Shown here piece by piece: positions 47,606 to 56,692 of a DNA stretch of 64,000 nt. Each line of letters opens with the position of its first letter. Positions within the stretch are counted from its first letter, which is position 1. The DNA lies in contig NC_008609.1 of NCBI RefSeq assembly GCF_000015045.1, positions 3,461,501 to 3,525,500 of the forward strand. Direction: 5' to 3'. Origin of the DNA: Pelobacter propionicus DSM 2379. GTDB lineage: Bacteria > Desulfobacterota > Desulfuromonadia > Geobacterales > Pseudopelobacteraceae. A program made the translations under genes and the position numbers. The notes under the pieces are model-generated. The model saw only the letters and a program-made list of their open reading frames with translations, made no database searches and was not told where the DNA came from.

Positions 47606-48886
47606 ATGATCTCCAACCAAACATTGACCACATTCCGGCTCAGGGGGGCGCGACTCCTTGCCGTAGCAGGAACAGCCATCCTGTTTTCGGTTACGCCCTG
47701 CAACGCGGATTCCCGTGAAAACGCACGCACGGCGCTATCCACCCTGCAGCGGGCCGCCATTTCCCCGGAACGATCCGGAGAACTCGCCAGCATCACGGAG
47801 TCATTCACAACTGCCGAGGAGTATCAGCAGAGCAATAACCGCGACATGGCAGAGCGCTACTATCTGCTCTGCATCCAGAAGAGCCGAGTTCTGTTCTCTT
47901 CCCTGGCAGAGCGGGGACAGAAGAACGCCCCTTTACCCCCGCCTGACCAACCTCCCGCCCAGGCAGACGACAAGCAGCTTTCTTCTCCAGAGCCCACCGG
48001 TCAAGCCGCCGCTGAAGCAGATGCGAACAGGCCGGCGGAAAACGATTTCATCCCGGACAGCACCGTATCCAAACACCTCGTCGGCCGCACGTCACTCTAC
48101 ACCGTCAGGAAGCACGATACGCTCAGGCTGATCTCCTCCAAACTGGGCGTGAGCCAGCAGCACCTGATCAGGATGAACAGGCTTGCGTCGGCAACGACAG
48201 TCAAACCTGGGCAAAAGTTGAAATACAACAACCGCAAGATCATTCCCCGCCGCATGTCCCATGGCATTGTCATCAATATCCCCGATCGCACCCTGTACTA
48301 CTTCAAGGAGGGGAAGCTGACCACGTCCCTCCCCGTTGCGCTCGGGCAGCCCCAGAAGGGAGCAACCTACGACTGGATGACGCCCACCGGAAAATTCAGG
48401 GTCGTGGCCAAGCAAACGGATCCCACCTGGTACGTACCGCGCTCGATCCGCTCGGAGATGGAGGCCAGGGGAAAGGACGTAAAAACCGTCGTCCCCCCCG
48501 GCCCCCGCAACCCGCTGGGAAAATACGCCATAAAAACCTCCCTGCCCGGCATCCTGATTCACAGCACCACCAGGCCGGGCTCGATCTACCGCTTTGCCAG
48601 CCACGGCTGCATCAGGGTTTATCCGGAGCAGATGAAGGATTTTTTCAACGAGGTCAGGGTGAATACGCCGGGCGAGATCATCTACCAGCCGGTCAAGCTG
48701 GCGGTCACCGAAGAGGGGCGAGTGTTTCTGGAGGTGCACCACGATGCCTACGGCAGGGGGGTGGAGTTGCATGCGTTGGCACGGCAACTGATCGAGCGAC
48801 GGAATATCGCCGACCTAGTGGACTGGAACAAGGTGGAATCGGTGGTCAAGCGCAGGGAGGGACTGGCCGAGGATGTGAGCCTCTGA
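47606..48886 (+). CDS. LysM and L,D-transpeptidase (YkuD/ErfK) protein
   Basis: Exported peptidoglycan enzyme of 426 residues that would form or attach 3-3 type cross-links. A signal peptide (about 1-34, ending PCNA), a helical stretch, and a proline/alanine-rich linker precede a LysM domain (about 162-210, with YTVRKHDTL) and a YkuD domain (about 215-360). The catalytic motif HGCIR gives H333 and C335. The start at 47606 places the signal peptide first but has no clear Shine-Dalgarno; an in-frame extension upstream runs antisense to nuoA and is rejected. It is divergent from nuo. Confidence 0.88.
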   Translation: MISNQTLTTFRLRGARLLAVAGTAILFSVTPCNADSRENARTALSTLQRAAISPERSGELASITESFTTAEEYQQSNNRDMAERYYLLCIQKSRVLFSSLAERGQKNAPLPPPDQPPAQADDKQLSSPEPTGQAAAEADANRPAENDFIPDSTVSKHLVGRTSLYTVRKHDTLRLISSKLGVSQQHLIRMNRLASATTVKPGQKLKYNNRKIIPRRMSHGIVINIPDRTLYYFKEGKLTTSLPVALGQPQKGATYDWMTPTGKFRVVAKQTDPTWYVPRSIRSEMEARGKDVKTVVPPGPRNPLGKYAIKTSLPGILIHSTTRPGSIYRFASHGCIRVYPEQMKDFFNEVRVNTPGEIIYQPVKLAVTEEGRVFLEVHHDAYGRGVELHALARQLIERRNIADLVDWNKVESVVKRREGLAEDVSL

Positions 48887-48922
48887 GACGCGGCCGCGCA
48901 CCGACCGGTATGCCACGAACAG

Positions 48923-48953
48923 AAACGGGCGCCCTTTCGTGGGCGCCCGTTTT
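48923..48953. terminator. Bidirectional intrinsic terminator
   Basis: AAACGGGCGCCC (48923-48934) pairs perfectly with GGGCGCCCGTTT (48941-48952) across the loop TTTCGT, with T-rich sequence following. It lies between the convergent transpeptidase (+) and PBP (-) genes. Confidence 0.88.
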
Positions 48954-48993
48954 GCTTTCTTACTCCGGATCCAGACAGAGGGGACGCGGAGCC

Positions 48994-51315
48994 TCAGTCA
49001 CCGTCATAGCTGGACGGTTCGGCGCCCTTGACGAAGCACTCCATGATGGCGCCCGGCGTTCCCTCCCGGGCAAGCCTGCCGGTGCGCGGGTTTATCAGCA
49101 CGAAGGTGACATTCTCCGGAGCCTCAAAATCCTCCACTGGCAACTCGGACACCGCCTTCTGCATGAATTCCGCCCAGATGGGGGCGGCTGCCTGACCGCC
49201 CGACCCTCCCGCCCCCAGGGAGCGCTCCTGGTCATAGCCAACCCAGACCCCGGCCGCCAGTTGGGGGACATAGCCGACGAACCAGGCATCCTTGGAGTCA
49301 TTGGTGGTGCCGGTTTTACCGGCCACCGGCCGGCCGACGATGGACGCGCGGTGCCCGGTCCCGCTGGACACCACGCTCTGCATCAGGTTGGTGATAACGT
49401 AGGCGTTCTCGGGTGACAGGATCGGAGTCGCCACCGGAACCGAATCCTGCTGCTGGAGCACCACGCCGTCATTGTCCGTCACCTTGGTGATCACCGACCT
49501 GGGCAGGGAGACCCCCTTGTTGGCAAAGACAGCGTAGGCGGATGTCAACTCCAGGGGAGAGACCGAGGCTGCTCCCAGTGCCAGGGCCAGGTTAGCGGAA
49601 ATGGGGCTGGTAAAACCGAACTTCCTGGCATAGTCGGCGGCATAGGAGGCGCCGATCTGATCCATGATCTTGACGCTGACGATGTTGATGGAATTGGTCA
49701 GGGCCTCGCGCATGGTTACCGGCCCCCTGAAGGTGCCATCGTAGTTCTTCGGCTTCCAGATGCCACCGGAACCGTCCGGATATTCAACCTCCACGTCCTC
49801 GATCACCGTGGCCGGCGTAAAGCCCTTGTCCAGGGCGGCAGCGTAGATGATCGGCTTGAAGGCCGAACCGGCATTACGCCTGGACTGCATGGCCCGGTTG
49901 AACTGGCTCTTCCTGAAGTCATAGCCGCCGACCATGGCCTTGATACCGCCGCTGCGGGGATCAATGGCCACCAGGGCCGCCTGCACATCGGGAGTCTGGT
50001 CCAGGCTGAACTGGGCACCCTGCTTGTCGATCTCCGGCGAAACCACCGCCACATCGATCACCGAACCGAGACAGAGGGATTTACGCCCCTTGCGGGGCTG
50101 GTCATAGCCGTTGACCAGAGCCAGTCGGCCAGCCCAAGCCATGTTCTTTCTACTGAGAATCCCCGTGCGTTCCCCCACCCTGACCCTGGCCTCTCCCCTG
50201 GCCGGGTTCACGCCCACCACCACCCCCTGGTAGGTCTCGCCGGTCTTGAGCACGGCCGAATCGATCCCCGCCTCCACATTGGCGCAGAAAGCATCCACCT
50301 CGTCCGCCTGGAGATACTTCTGCGGCCCGCGGAACCCCTGGCGTTTGTCCACCGCCTTGAGGCCGGCCCGCAGGCTCTCGTAGGCGGCACGCTGCATGGC
50401 AGCATTCATGGTGGTGTAGATTTTCAGCCCCCCCTTGTAGAGCTGGTCCTCGCCATAGCGTTCCTCCAGCTGGATACGCAGGTATTCCAGGAAGTAGGCC
50501 GACTGTTCATTGTTGACCTTCTTCATGGGATGGATGGAGAGCGGGGTGTTCCGGGCATGTTCCGCCTCGGCTGGCGTGATGTAGGCCTCTTTGACCATCC
50601 GGTCCAGGACGTAGGCTTGGCGTTCCCGGGCTTTTTCCAGATGCTTGATGGGCGAATAGGCGTTGGGCGACTTGGGCAGACCGGCCAGCATGGCCATCTC
50701 GGCCAGGTTGAGATGATCAACATCTTTTCCGAAATAGGTCTCGGCCGCGGCCTGCACGCCATAGGCCCCCGCACCCATATAGATCTGATTGAGGTAAATA
50801 TAGAGGATTTCGTCCTTGGTGAGCTTCTCCTCCATGCGCTTGGCCAGGATGGCTTCCTTGATCTTGCGGGAGAACTTCTTCTCGGAGGTCAGCAGCATGG
50901 ACTTGGTCACCTGCTGGGTGATGGTGGAGGCGCCCTCCTTTTTACGCATGGAGAGGACGTTCTTGAACGCGGCGCGCAGGATGCCGAAGTAATCGATCCC
51001 CCGGTGGGAATAGAAGCTGGCATCTTCGGCGGCCACAAAGGCCTGGATCAGCTTGCGCGGCATCCGGTCCACCGGGACTACGATGCGCCGTTCCAGATAG
51101 AACTCACCCACCAGGCTGCCATCGTCGCCGAACACCTGTGACACGATGGGCGGTTTATAGTCGGCCAGGCGGTCGACCCTGGGAAGGCGGGAAAGCAGAT
51201 AAAACAGATACCCGCCCGCCCCCAGGGCGGATATGACGGCCAAGGTGGCGACACACAGCAGGACCACCTTGAGCAGGCCCTTCCCGCCGCCGGATGACGG
51301 CGCTCTTCTCTCCAT
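48994..51315 (-). CDS. mrcA: Class A penicillin-binding protein, PBP1A type
   Basis: Bifunctional peptidoglycan glycosyltransferase/transpeptidase, 773 residues, anchored by one N-terminal membrane helix (about 15-43). The glycosyltransferase domain (about 60-235) has the catalytic glutamate E97 in AAEDASFYSHRG and GASTITQQ. An OB-like insertion precedes the transpeptidase domain with S484 in AGSAFKP, the SIN motif (TNSINIV) and KTGTTND. The residues before the serine read RRNAG and not the common QPG. ATG 51315 is preferred because GAGAGGAT lies 8 bases upstream; ATG 51321 adds two residues. Confidence 0.93.
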   Translation of the reverse strand: MERRAPSSGGGKGLLKVVLLCVATLAVISALGAGGYLFYLLSRLPRVDRLADYKPPIVSQVFGDDGSLVGEFYLERRIVVPVDRMPRKLIQAFVAAEDASFYSHRGIDYFGILRAAFKNVLSMRKKEGASTITQQVTKSMLLTSEKKFSRKIKEAILAKRMEEKLTKDEILYIYLNQIYMGAGAYGVQAAAETYFGKDVDHLNLAEMAMLAGLPKSPNAYSPIKHLEKARERQAYVLDRMVKEAYITPAEAEHARNTPLSIHPMKKVNNEQSAYFLEYLRIQLEERYGEDQLYKGGLKIYTTMNAAMQRAAYESLRAGLKAVDKRQGFRGPQKYLQADEVDAFCANVEAGIDSAVLKTGETYQGVVVGVNPARGEARVRVGERTGILSRKNMAWAGRLALVNGYDQPRKGRKSLCLGSVIDVAVVSPEIDKQGAQFSLDQTPDVQAALVAIDPRSGGIKAMVGGYDFRKSQFNRAMQSRRNAGSAFKPIIYAAALDKGFTPATVIEDVEVEYPDGSGGIWKPKNYDGTFRGPVTMREALTNSINIVSVKIMDQIGASYAADYARKFGFTSPISANLALALGAASVSPLELTSAYAVFANKGVSLPRSVITKVTDNDGVVLQQQDSVPVATPILSPENAYVITNLMQSVVSSGTGHRASIVGRPVAGKTGTTNDSKDAWFVGYVPQLAAGVWVGYDQERSLGAGGSGGQAAAPIWAEFMQKAVSELPVEDFEAPENVTFVLINPRTGRLAREGTPGAIMECFVKGAEPSSYDGD

Positions 51316-51494
51316 GTTCATATCCTCTCGTGTTCCCGCGGCACTGTTTCAGTGCCTGCATGGGAACCTTCCGGCACTCGTTGCCCGGGAAAAATAGCGC
51401 AGACCGGCGGACGAATTCAAGCAGAATACGATTTCGCCCCCTCCGCCTGCCAGGGACAATGGCCAGGAACTGGCACGGGGCAAGCCGAAAAGGG

Positions 51495-52442
51495 CTACAG
51501 GGGCGACCCCTCCAGGTATTCCAGCAGGGCGGCCATGTCCGCCGGCATATCAACGGAAAACTCCAGGTAGTTGCCGCTGGCAGGGTGGATAAACCCCAGG
51601 GTGCGGGCATGCAGCGCCTGCCTGGCCAGGGTCGTGATCAGTTTGCGCAACCTGGGGTCGGTTAGGTTGTTGAAGCGCCCGCCGTCGGGGTAGAGCGGGT
51701 CGCCCAGCAGCGGAAAGCCGGCCTCGCTCATATGCACCCGGATCTGGTGGGTCCGGCCGGTCTCCAGCCGCAGCTCCATCAGGCAAATTCGGCCGTAGCG
51801 ACCGCGCACCCGCCAGCGGGTGACGGCATGCTTCCCCTGCCGCGCCAGGCCCGAGCGCCGCAGCCGGTCCGTGGGATGGCGGCCGATCTGCCCCTCCAGC
51901 CTCCCCGAGTCCTGTTGCGGGCTGCCGTAGACCAAAGCCTGATAGATGCGCTTGATGGAGTGCACGCTGAACTGGGCCGACAGCGCCTGGTGGCTGCGGT
52001 CGTTCTTGGCGACCACCATCACCCCGGATGTCCCCTTGTCCAGACGGTGCACGATGCCGGGGCGCAGTTCCCCACCAATGCCGGAGAGATCCGTGCAGTG
52101 GGCCAGCAGGGCATTCACCAGCGTGCCGGAGCTGTTGCCCGGCCCCGGATGCACCACCATGCCGGCCGGCTTGTTGATCACGATCAGATCCCCGTCCTCG
52201 TAGAGCACTTCCAGCGGTATGGATTCGGGCAGCGGCCTGGCAGCAACCGGTTCCGGCAGCTGTATCGAGATGGATTCGCCCCCCTTGAGCTTGAGCGAGG
52301 GGCGCACCTCTCTGCCGTCAACCATGATGTTGCCGGATTCGATCAGGCGCTGAATGGTGGAGCGGGTCTCGCTGGCCAACTGGCTACTGAGAAACAGGTC
52401 TAGCCTGACCGGCTCGGAATCCACGGGGAATACCAGGTTCAT
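51495..52442 (-). CDS. rluD: 23S rRNA pseudouridine synthase, RluD type
   Basis: Predicted to convert uridines of 23S rRNA helix 69 to pseudouridine. The 315 residues contain an N-terminal S4 RNA-binding domain (about 12-65) and the RluA/RluD catalytic domain with D135 in VHRLDKGTSG, plus LETGRTHQIRVH. ATG 52442 is chosen since AGAGAGG lies 9 bases upstream; ATG 52451 would overlap that site. It is 180 bases upstream of the PBP gene on the same strand. RluD versus RluC rests on similarity and the S4 domain arrangement. Confidence 0.88.
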   Translation of the reverse strand: MNLVFPVDSEPVRLDLFLSSQLASETRSTIQRLIESGNIMVDGREVRPSLKLKGGESISIQLPEPVAARPLPESIPLEVLYEDGDLIVINKPAGMVVHPGPGNSSGTLVNALLAHCTDLSGIGGELRPGIVHRLDKGTSGVMVVAKNDRSHQALSAQFSVHSIKRIYQALVYGSPQQDSGRLEGQIGRHPTDRLRRSGLARQGKHAVTRWRVRGRYGRICLMELRLETGRTHQIRVHMSEAGFPLLGDPLYPDGGRFNNLTDPRLRKLITTLARQALHARTLGFIHPASGNYLEFSVDMPADMAALLEYLEGSPL

Positions 52443-52451
52443 TACATCCAT

Positions 52452-52710
52452 CCTCTCTGTCTCGAATCAGCACGATACGCCCCCCGGGCAGTGGAGGCAC
52501 GCATCGCGCTACAAGGAAAAAACTGTCACATCTGGCGGAAAAAGGGAGAAACACGTTTGCCCCCGCCTGGAGGGGAGTGTTTTTTCGCCTGCCGCACCTG
52601 CCATTCCGGACACCACGGAAGAGGAGCCCCCCACCTGGTGTTGAACAGAAAAGGCGCACCCCACGCAGAGGTGCGCCCCTATCCATGTGCCGCGGGAATC
52701 GTTGCCCCGG
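52452..52710. other. Intergenic region between rluD and the small acidic gene
   Basis: Apart from the hairpin at 52653-52677 I see no gene here. A 100-codon frame crossing it on the minus strand has arginine/glycine-rich composition and no ribosome site, so it was not called. Confidence 0.5.
52649..52677 (-). terminator. Terminator after the small acidic gene
   Basis: GGCGCACC (52653-52660) and GGTGCGCC (52670-52677) form a perfect 8-bp stem. Read on the minus strand it is followed by TTTTCTGTT, a fair intrinsic terminator for the gene ending at 52711. Confidence 0.7.
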
Positions 52711-52974
52711 CTACCAGATGGACGATTCGATCTTGCCGGCCCGCTTGATCAGCACGTCCACCACCGCCAGATCAAAGATCTGCTCCGGCTTCAGGTCGGA
52801 AGAAACCCGCGAGAAGAAGTGCTGTCGTCCCTCCTCCAGCTGTTCCTGAAGCGTTTCAAAAATATCGTCGTTCTTGATGCCGCTCTCCACCTTCTCCTTG
52901 TTGTAGATGGCAACATCGGAGATGATGGCTCTCGCAAGGCGCTTGGCCTGTTCAGGATTGTCGATCAAGTTCAT
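52711..52974 (-). CDS. Small conserved helical protein, function unknown
   Basis: Protein of 87 residues with no signal peptide or membrane segment. It is predicted almost fully helical and acidic (for example an EQLEEGRQH stretch) and ends in a tryptophan. I recall similar short proteins near this position in Geobacter genomes but cannot name a function. It lies 46 bases downstream of the htrA gene on the same strand and is followed by its own terminator, so it may be read with htrA. Coding potential and a plausible start support it as real. Confidence 0.7.
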   Translation of the reverse strand: MNLIDNPEQAKRLARAIISDVAIYNKEKVESGIKNDDIFETLQEQLEEGRQHFFSRVSSDLKPEQIFDLAVVDVLIKRAGKIESSIW

Positions 52975-53020
52975 GGCTGCTCTTTCCTTGTGCGAAATTA
53001 GTGATGCACGGCTGCTTGCA

Positions 53021-54445
53021 CTATCTGCTCTTCAGGGCGAAATAGATGCTTGAATCGCCCCGACGGACAAGAATGATCAGGGTCCCCCCCTGGGCCTGGC
53101 GAATCGCCTTCTGGTACTCGGCTGTAGTGGCAATCCGTTTGCGGTTGATGGAGACGATCAGGTCTCCGGGGCGGATGCCCACATCGGCGGCACTACCGCC
53201 ATTGATCACATCGGCCACCACCACGCCTGCGCCATCCATATCCTCCACCACCAGCCCCAGCGGATCGGCCTGGACCTGGTGCCGCTCGCCGCCAGCGCCT
53301 CTCCTGGCCTGGGCTGCCGACTCGGCCGCCACGAGCGTCATGCTCAGCTCCAGCGACCTGCCGTTGCGGAACAGGGTAACCCTGACCGGCCTGCCGATGC
53401 CCGCCTCGGCCACCAGGCGCTGAAGCTGGGCGGGGTCCTTGACCTCGGTGCCGTTAAAGGCGGTGATGATGTCCCCCTGGCGCAGCCCCCCCTTGTCGGC
53501 TGGGCTGCCCGCCACGACCCCGCTGATCAGAGCGCCCTTGGCCTGGTGCAATCCGAAGGACCGCCCCAACTCTTCGGTGACCGGCTGGATGGTCACCCCC
53601 ATCCACCCCCGGCTGACACTCCCCTTGTTGATCAACTGGGTGAAGATCGGCTTGGCCATGGCCACCGGTATGGCGAAACCGATCCCCTGTCCGGCGGCCA
53701 CGATGGCGGTATTGATGCCGATCACCTCGCCATGGACGTTCAAGAGCGGCCCCCCCGAGTTGCCCGGGTTAATGGAGGCGTCGGTCTGGATGAAATTCTC
53801 GTAGGTCTCGATACCCACGTTGGAGCGTCCGGTGGCGGAGATGACGCCGACGGTCATGGTGCGGTCCAGGCCAAAGGGGTTGCCGATGGCAACGGCCCAC
53901 TGCCCCACCTCCAGCTTGTCGGAATCACCCAGCACGGCAACGGGAAGATCGCCGGCATTGATCTTGATCACGGCAATGTCGGTCTTCTGGTCGCTGCCCA
54001 CTACCCTGGCGTCGTAGACCTTGTCGTTGGAGAGCTTCACCTGGATGCTCTCGGCGTCGCGCACCACATGCTCATTGGTGACGATGTAGCCATCCCTGCT
54101 GATGATGAAACCAGAACCGAGGCTCTTGTTCTGACGGTACTGGGGGCCGCCGAAGAAGTCCTCGAACAGAGGCGACATCTGGAAGAAAGGCTGGACAGCC
54201 ATCTTCTTGCCGACGGTGGAGACGTTGACGACGCAGGGAGTGACCTTCTTCGCGACCTGACTGAAGGCCTTCTGGGTGGCCAGCATATCTGCCGGCACAT
54301 CCTTGACCGGGGCCTCGGCCTCCCCCCCCTTGCGCTTGGACTCATAGAAGAGCGGCCCGTCACCATCGCCGGAACAGCCGGCAAGAGCGGAAACCATCAG
54401 GGAGCAGATGACGATGCGGAGTACGGTTCGTAGAAAAAGCTTCAT
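53021..54445 (-). CDS. HtrA/Deg-family serine protease with lipoprotein signal
   Basis: Periplasmic quality-control protease/chaperone of 474 residues. The signal sequence ends in a lipobox (VSALAGC, C24), so it is probably membrane-tethered and not soluble like E. coli DegP. The catalytic triad is H126 (TNEHVV), D156 (TDIAVI) and S230 (GNSGGP). Two PDZ domains follow (about 275-365 and 385-470). The start has no strong Shine-Dalgarno, but the signal sequence fixes it. Whether it matches DegP, DegQ or DegS cannot be told; two PDZ domains favour DegP/DegQ. Confidence 0.92.
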   Translation of the reverse strand: MKLFLRTVLRIVICSLMVSALAGCSGDGDGPLFYESKRKGGEAEAPVKDVPADMLATQKAFSQVAKKVTPCVVNVSTVGKKMAVQPFFQMSPLFEDFFGGPQYRQNKSLGSGFIISRDGYIVTNEHVVRDAESIQVKLSNDKVYDARVVGSDQKTDIAVIKINAGDLPVAVLGDSDKLEVGQWAVAIGNPFGLDRTMTVGVISATGRSNVGIETYENFIQTDASINPGNSGGPLLNVHGEVIGINTAIVAAGQGIGFAIPVAMAKPIFTQLINKGSVSRGWMGVTIQPVTEELGRSFGLHQAKGALISGVVAGSPADKGGLRQGDIITAFNGTEVKDPAQLQRLVAEAGIGRPVRVTLFRNGRSLELSMTLVAAESAAQARRGAGGERHQVQADPLGLVVEDMDGAGVVVADVINGGSAADVGIRPGDLIVSINRKRIATTAEYQKAIRQAQGGTLIILVRRGDSSIYFALKSR

Positions 54446-54588
54446 GTTCTCGGGACCGGAATGGGGAAGTGGCGCAGCTTAAACCAGCTGAAAGATTAGC
54501 CAAACTCCACGGTTATGTCAACGGATATAATCCCGGCACAGACCCGGGGGAGCCCCCCGGAAAGCCGAGGACCGTGGCTGGCGTCCGT

Positions 54589-55851
54589 TCAGGACTGGCG
54601 CCGAGAGGATTCCGTCATCTCCCGCAGCGTCCGCACTCGCTCCACTGCCGGTGGATGGGAGTAGTAAAACCAGGCATACAGGGGGTGGGGGAACAGGTTG
54701 GAGAGATTCTCCACCGACAGCTTGACCATGGCCGAGGCCAGGTCGTGCGGCTTTCCGGTCAGATCGGCGGCAAAGCGGTCCGCCTCCCGTTCGTGTCGGC
54801 GCGAATACCAGGCGCTGAGAGGCTCAAACGGGAACAGCGCCAGCGACGCCAGGAAGCCGACCACGACCATTCTGGCCGGCAGCGAAATGGATAGGGGCAA
54901 CCCCAGCAGACCGGGCAATCCCGGCCAGTTCAGCAGCTGAAAGAAGAGCCATGATCCGGCCAGCGCCATCAGTTCCGCCCAGAGCAGGCGCTTCCACACA
55001 TGCCCCTTCTTCCAGTGGCCGATCTCGTGGGCCAGGACCGCCACGATCTCGCCATGACTCATCTGCCGGATCAGGGTGTCGTAGAGCACGATGCGCTTCA
55101 CCTTACCGATGCCGGTGAAATAGGCGTTGGAGTGCCTGCTACGTTTCGAGGCATCCATCTGCATCACCCGCCCCACCTTCAGCCCCGCCTTCTCCATCAG
55201 GCTGCGGATCTCGTCCTCCAGCCCCTCTTCCGTTACCGGCTCGAACGTATTGAACAGCGGTTCGACCACATAGGGGGAGATGAGCATCATGAACAGGCTG
55301 AAAACGGCCATGAAACCCCAGACCCATACCCACCAGCGGCCGGGGCTCCACTGGATCAGCCAGAAGACAGCACCCAGCAGAAACACCAGCAGCAGCGTGC
55401 CGATGGCCTGGGACTTGAGGAAATCCACCAGCCAGAGCCGCGGGGTGGTGGTGTTGAAACCGTAGCGGGCCTCGATGCGGAAGGTTCCGTAGAGGTCGAA
55501 GGGGATGTCCAGCACCGCCTGTCCCCATACCATGGCCACGAAAAAGAAAATGCCGTGGGTCATGAGCAGGGGGGTCAGGCCGGCCACGAAACCATCCAGC
55601 AGCGTCAGCAGGCCGCCGAACAGGAAGAGGATCAGCAGCAGGTTGTTGAAGAGCGACTCCCACAGCCCCAGGCGGCTGGAGTCAAGGGTGTAGGAAGTGC
55701 TGGAGCGGAGTTTCTCTTCGTCGATGGCCCCCTCGAACCCAGGGGGAACGGCCATGCCGTGGCGCTTGAGATGCTCCAGGTTGATGTGGCGCAACCAGTA
55801 GGCAAAGGCGGTCTCGACAACGAAGAGAATGAGCAGGGCGAACGTAGTCAA
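54589..55851 (-). CDS. M48-family membrane metalloprotease (Ste24/CAAX type)
   Basis: Zinc protease of 420 residues with about seven membrane helices. The zinc motif HEIGH (H275, E276, H279) is followed by a helix hairpin and the third ligand E356 in HEREADRFA. The arrangement matches Ste24-type CAAX protease 1; in bacteria such enzymes are linked to membrane-protein quality control. The start appears to be TTG at 55851, just before the first helix, with no clear ribosome site and no in-frame ATG upstream. It lies 143 bases upstream of htrA on the same strand, a functional neighbour. Confidence 0.85.
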   Translation of the reverse strand: MTTFALLILFVVETAFAYWLRHINLEHLKRHGMAVPPGFEGAIDEEKLRSSTSYTLDSSRLGLWESLFNNLLLILFLFGGLLTLLDGFVAGLTPLLMTHGIFFFVAMVWGQAVLDIPFDLYGTFRIEARYGFNTTTPRLWLVDFLKSQAIGTLLLVFLLGAVFWLIQWSPGRWWVWVWGFMAVFSLFMMLISPYVVEPLFNTFEPVTEEGLEDEIRSLMEKAGLKVGRVMQMDASKRSRHSNAYFTGIGKVKRIVLYDTLIRQMSHGEIVAVLAHEIGHWKKGHVWKRLLWAELMALAGSWLFFQLLNWPGLPGLLGLPLSISLPARMVVVGFLASLALFPFEPLSAWYSRRHEREADRFAADLTGKPHDLASAMVKLSVENLSNLFPHPLYAWFYYSHPPAVERVRTLREMTESSRRQS

Positions 55852-55906
55852 TGGCTGTTCCCGTGAGCAGGGCCGCCACGGTCTGGCGGCCCCTTCCTCC
55901 GCTGTT

Positions 55907-56563
55907 CTAGGAGATCATGTTGACGATATCGTTCACACACTTGCCGATACCCTCGTGCACCTGGGAGATGCGGTTGGCCAGCATGTAGGCCGGGGTGGTG
56001 ACGATCATCTTCTCGCAGTCGACGATGACGCCGGTCACCGGGCACTCCTGGTGCACGGCCCCGGTCTTGCTTATCTCGGCTGCGGTTCCGGCGTCGTTGC
56101 CGATGGTGACGCTGGGGGCCAGCTCCTTGCCCAGGACGGCCGCGATCACCACCGGGGCGATACAGATGGCGCCGATGGGCTTTCTGGCAGCCGCCATCTC
56201 CTTCAGCAGGCGGGCAACCTGGGGGTTTACCGTCGCGGCGGCCCCCTTGACGGCAAAGTCGCACAGGTTCTTGGCCGCCCCGAATCCGCCCGGCAGGATC
56301 ACCGCATCCAGGTCGGTCGCCTTGACATCCTTGATGTCGCGGATGTTGCCGCGGGCGATGCGTGCCGACTCCACCAGCACGTTGCGCATGGCGCCGGTCT
56401 CCTGCATGGTCAGGTGATCGGTCTCGGGGAACTCCACGTTGGGTGCCATGCAGACCGCCTCGGCACCGCACCTGTCTATGGCCAGCAGGGTCAGGACCGC
56501 CTCGTGGATCTCGCTGCCGTCGCGTACGCCGCAGCCGGAAAGGATAACGCCAATCTTTTTCAT
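55907..56563 (-). CDS. elbB: ElbB/DJ-1 superfamily protein
   Basis: Protein of 218 residues of the class I glutamine amidotransferase-like (DJ-1/PfpI) fold, called ElbB or isoprenoid biosynthesis glyoxalase in databases. ILSGCGVRDGSEIHEA at the N-terminus, LPGGFGAAKNL and the nucleophile elbow GAICIAP with its cysteine are typical. AAGGAGG precedes the ATG with 8-base spacing. The physiological substrate is not established; glyoxalase activity is reported for some relatives. Confidence 0.9.
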   Translation of the reverse strand: MKKIGVILSGCGVRDGSEIHEAVLTLLAIDRCGAEAVCMAPNVEFPETDHLTMQETGAMRNVLVESARIARGNIRDIKDVKATDLDAVILPGGFGAAKNLCDFAVKGAAATVNPQVARLLKEMAAARKPIGAICIAPVVIAAVLGKELAPSVTIGNDAGTAAEISKTGAVHQECPVTGVIVDCEKMIVTTPAYMLANRISQVHEGIGKCVNDIVNMIS

Positions 56564-56594
56564 GTCAGATGCCTCCTTGTGAGCAGTTGAATCA

Positions 56595-56614
56595 GCCCGC
56601 CATCAGCGGCGGGC
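56595..56614. terminator. Short GC hairpin between the epimerase-like and elbB genes
   Basis: GCCCGCC (56595-56601) pairs with GGCGGGC (56608-56614) around a 6-base loop. It follows the end of the epimerase-like gene on the minus strand but lacks a T-run, so its role as a terminator is uncertain. Confidence 0.35.
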
Positions 56615-56692
56615 GGTGGTGAGAAAAACCGTGTAACCGAAACAGCCCCCTCCCCCTGAAAGGGAAGGGACGTGAAACCGAATGTTGCGCCC

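Noticed and set aside
52384-52686. 100-codon minus-strand frame between rluD and the small acidic gene
   Set aside because: It covers the terminator, is rich in Arg/Gly, and has no ribosome site.
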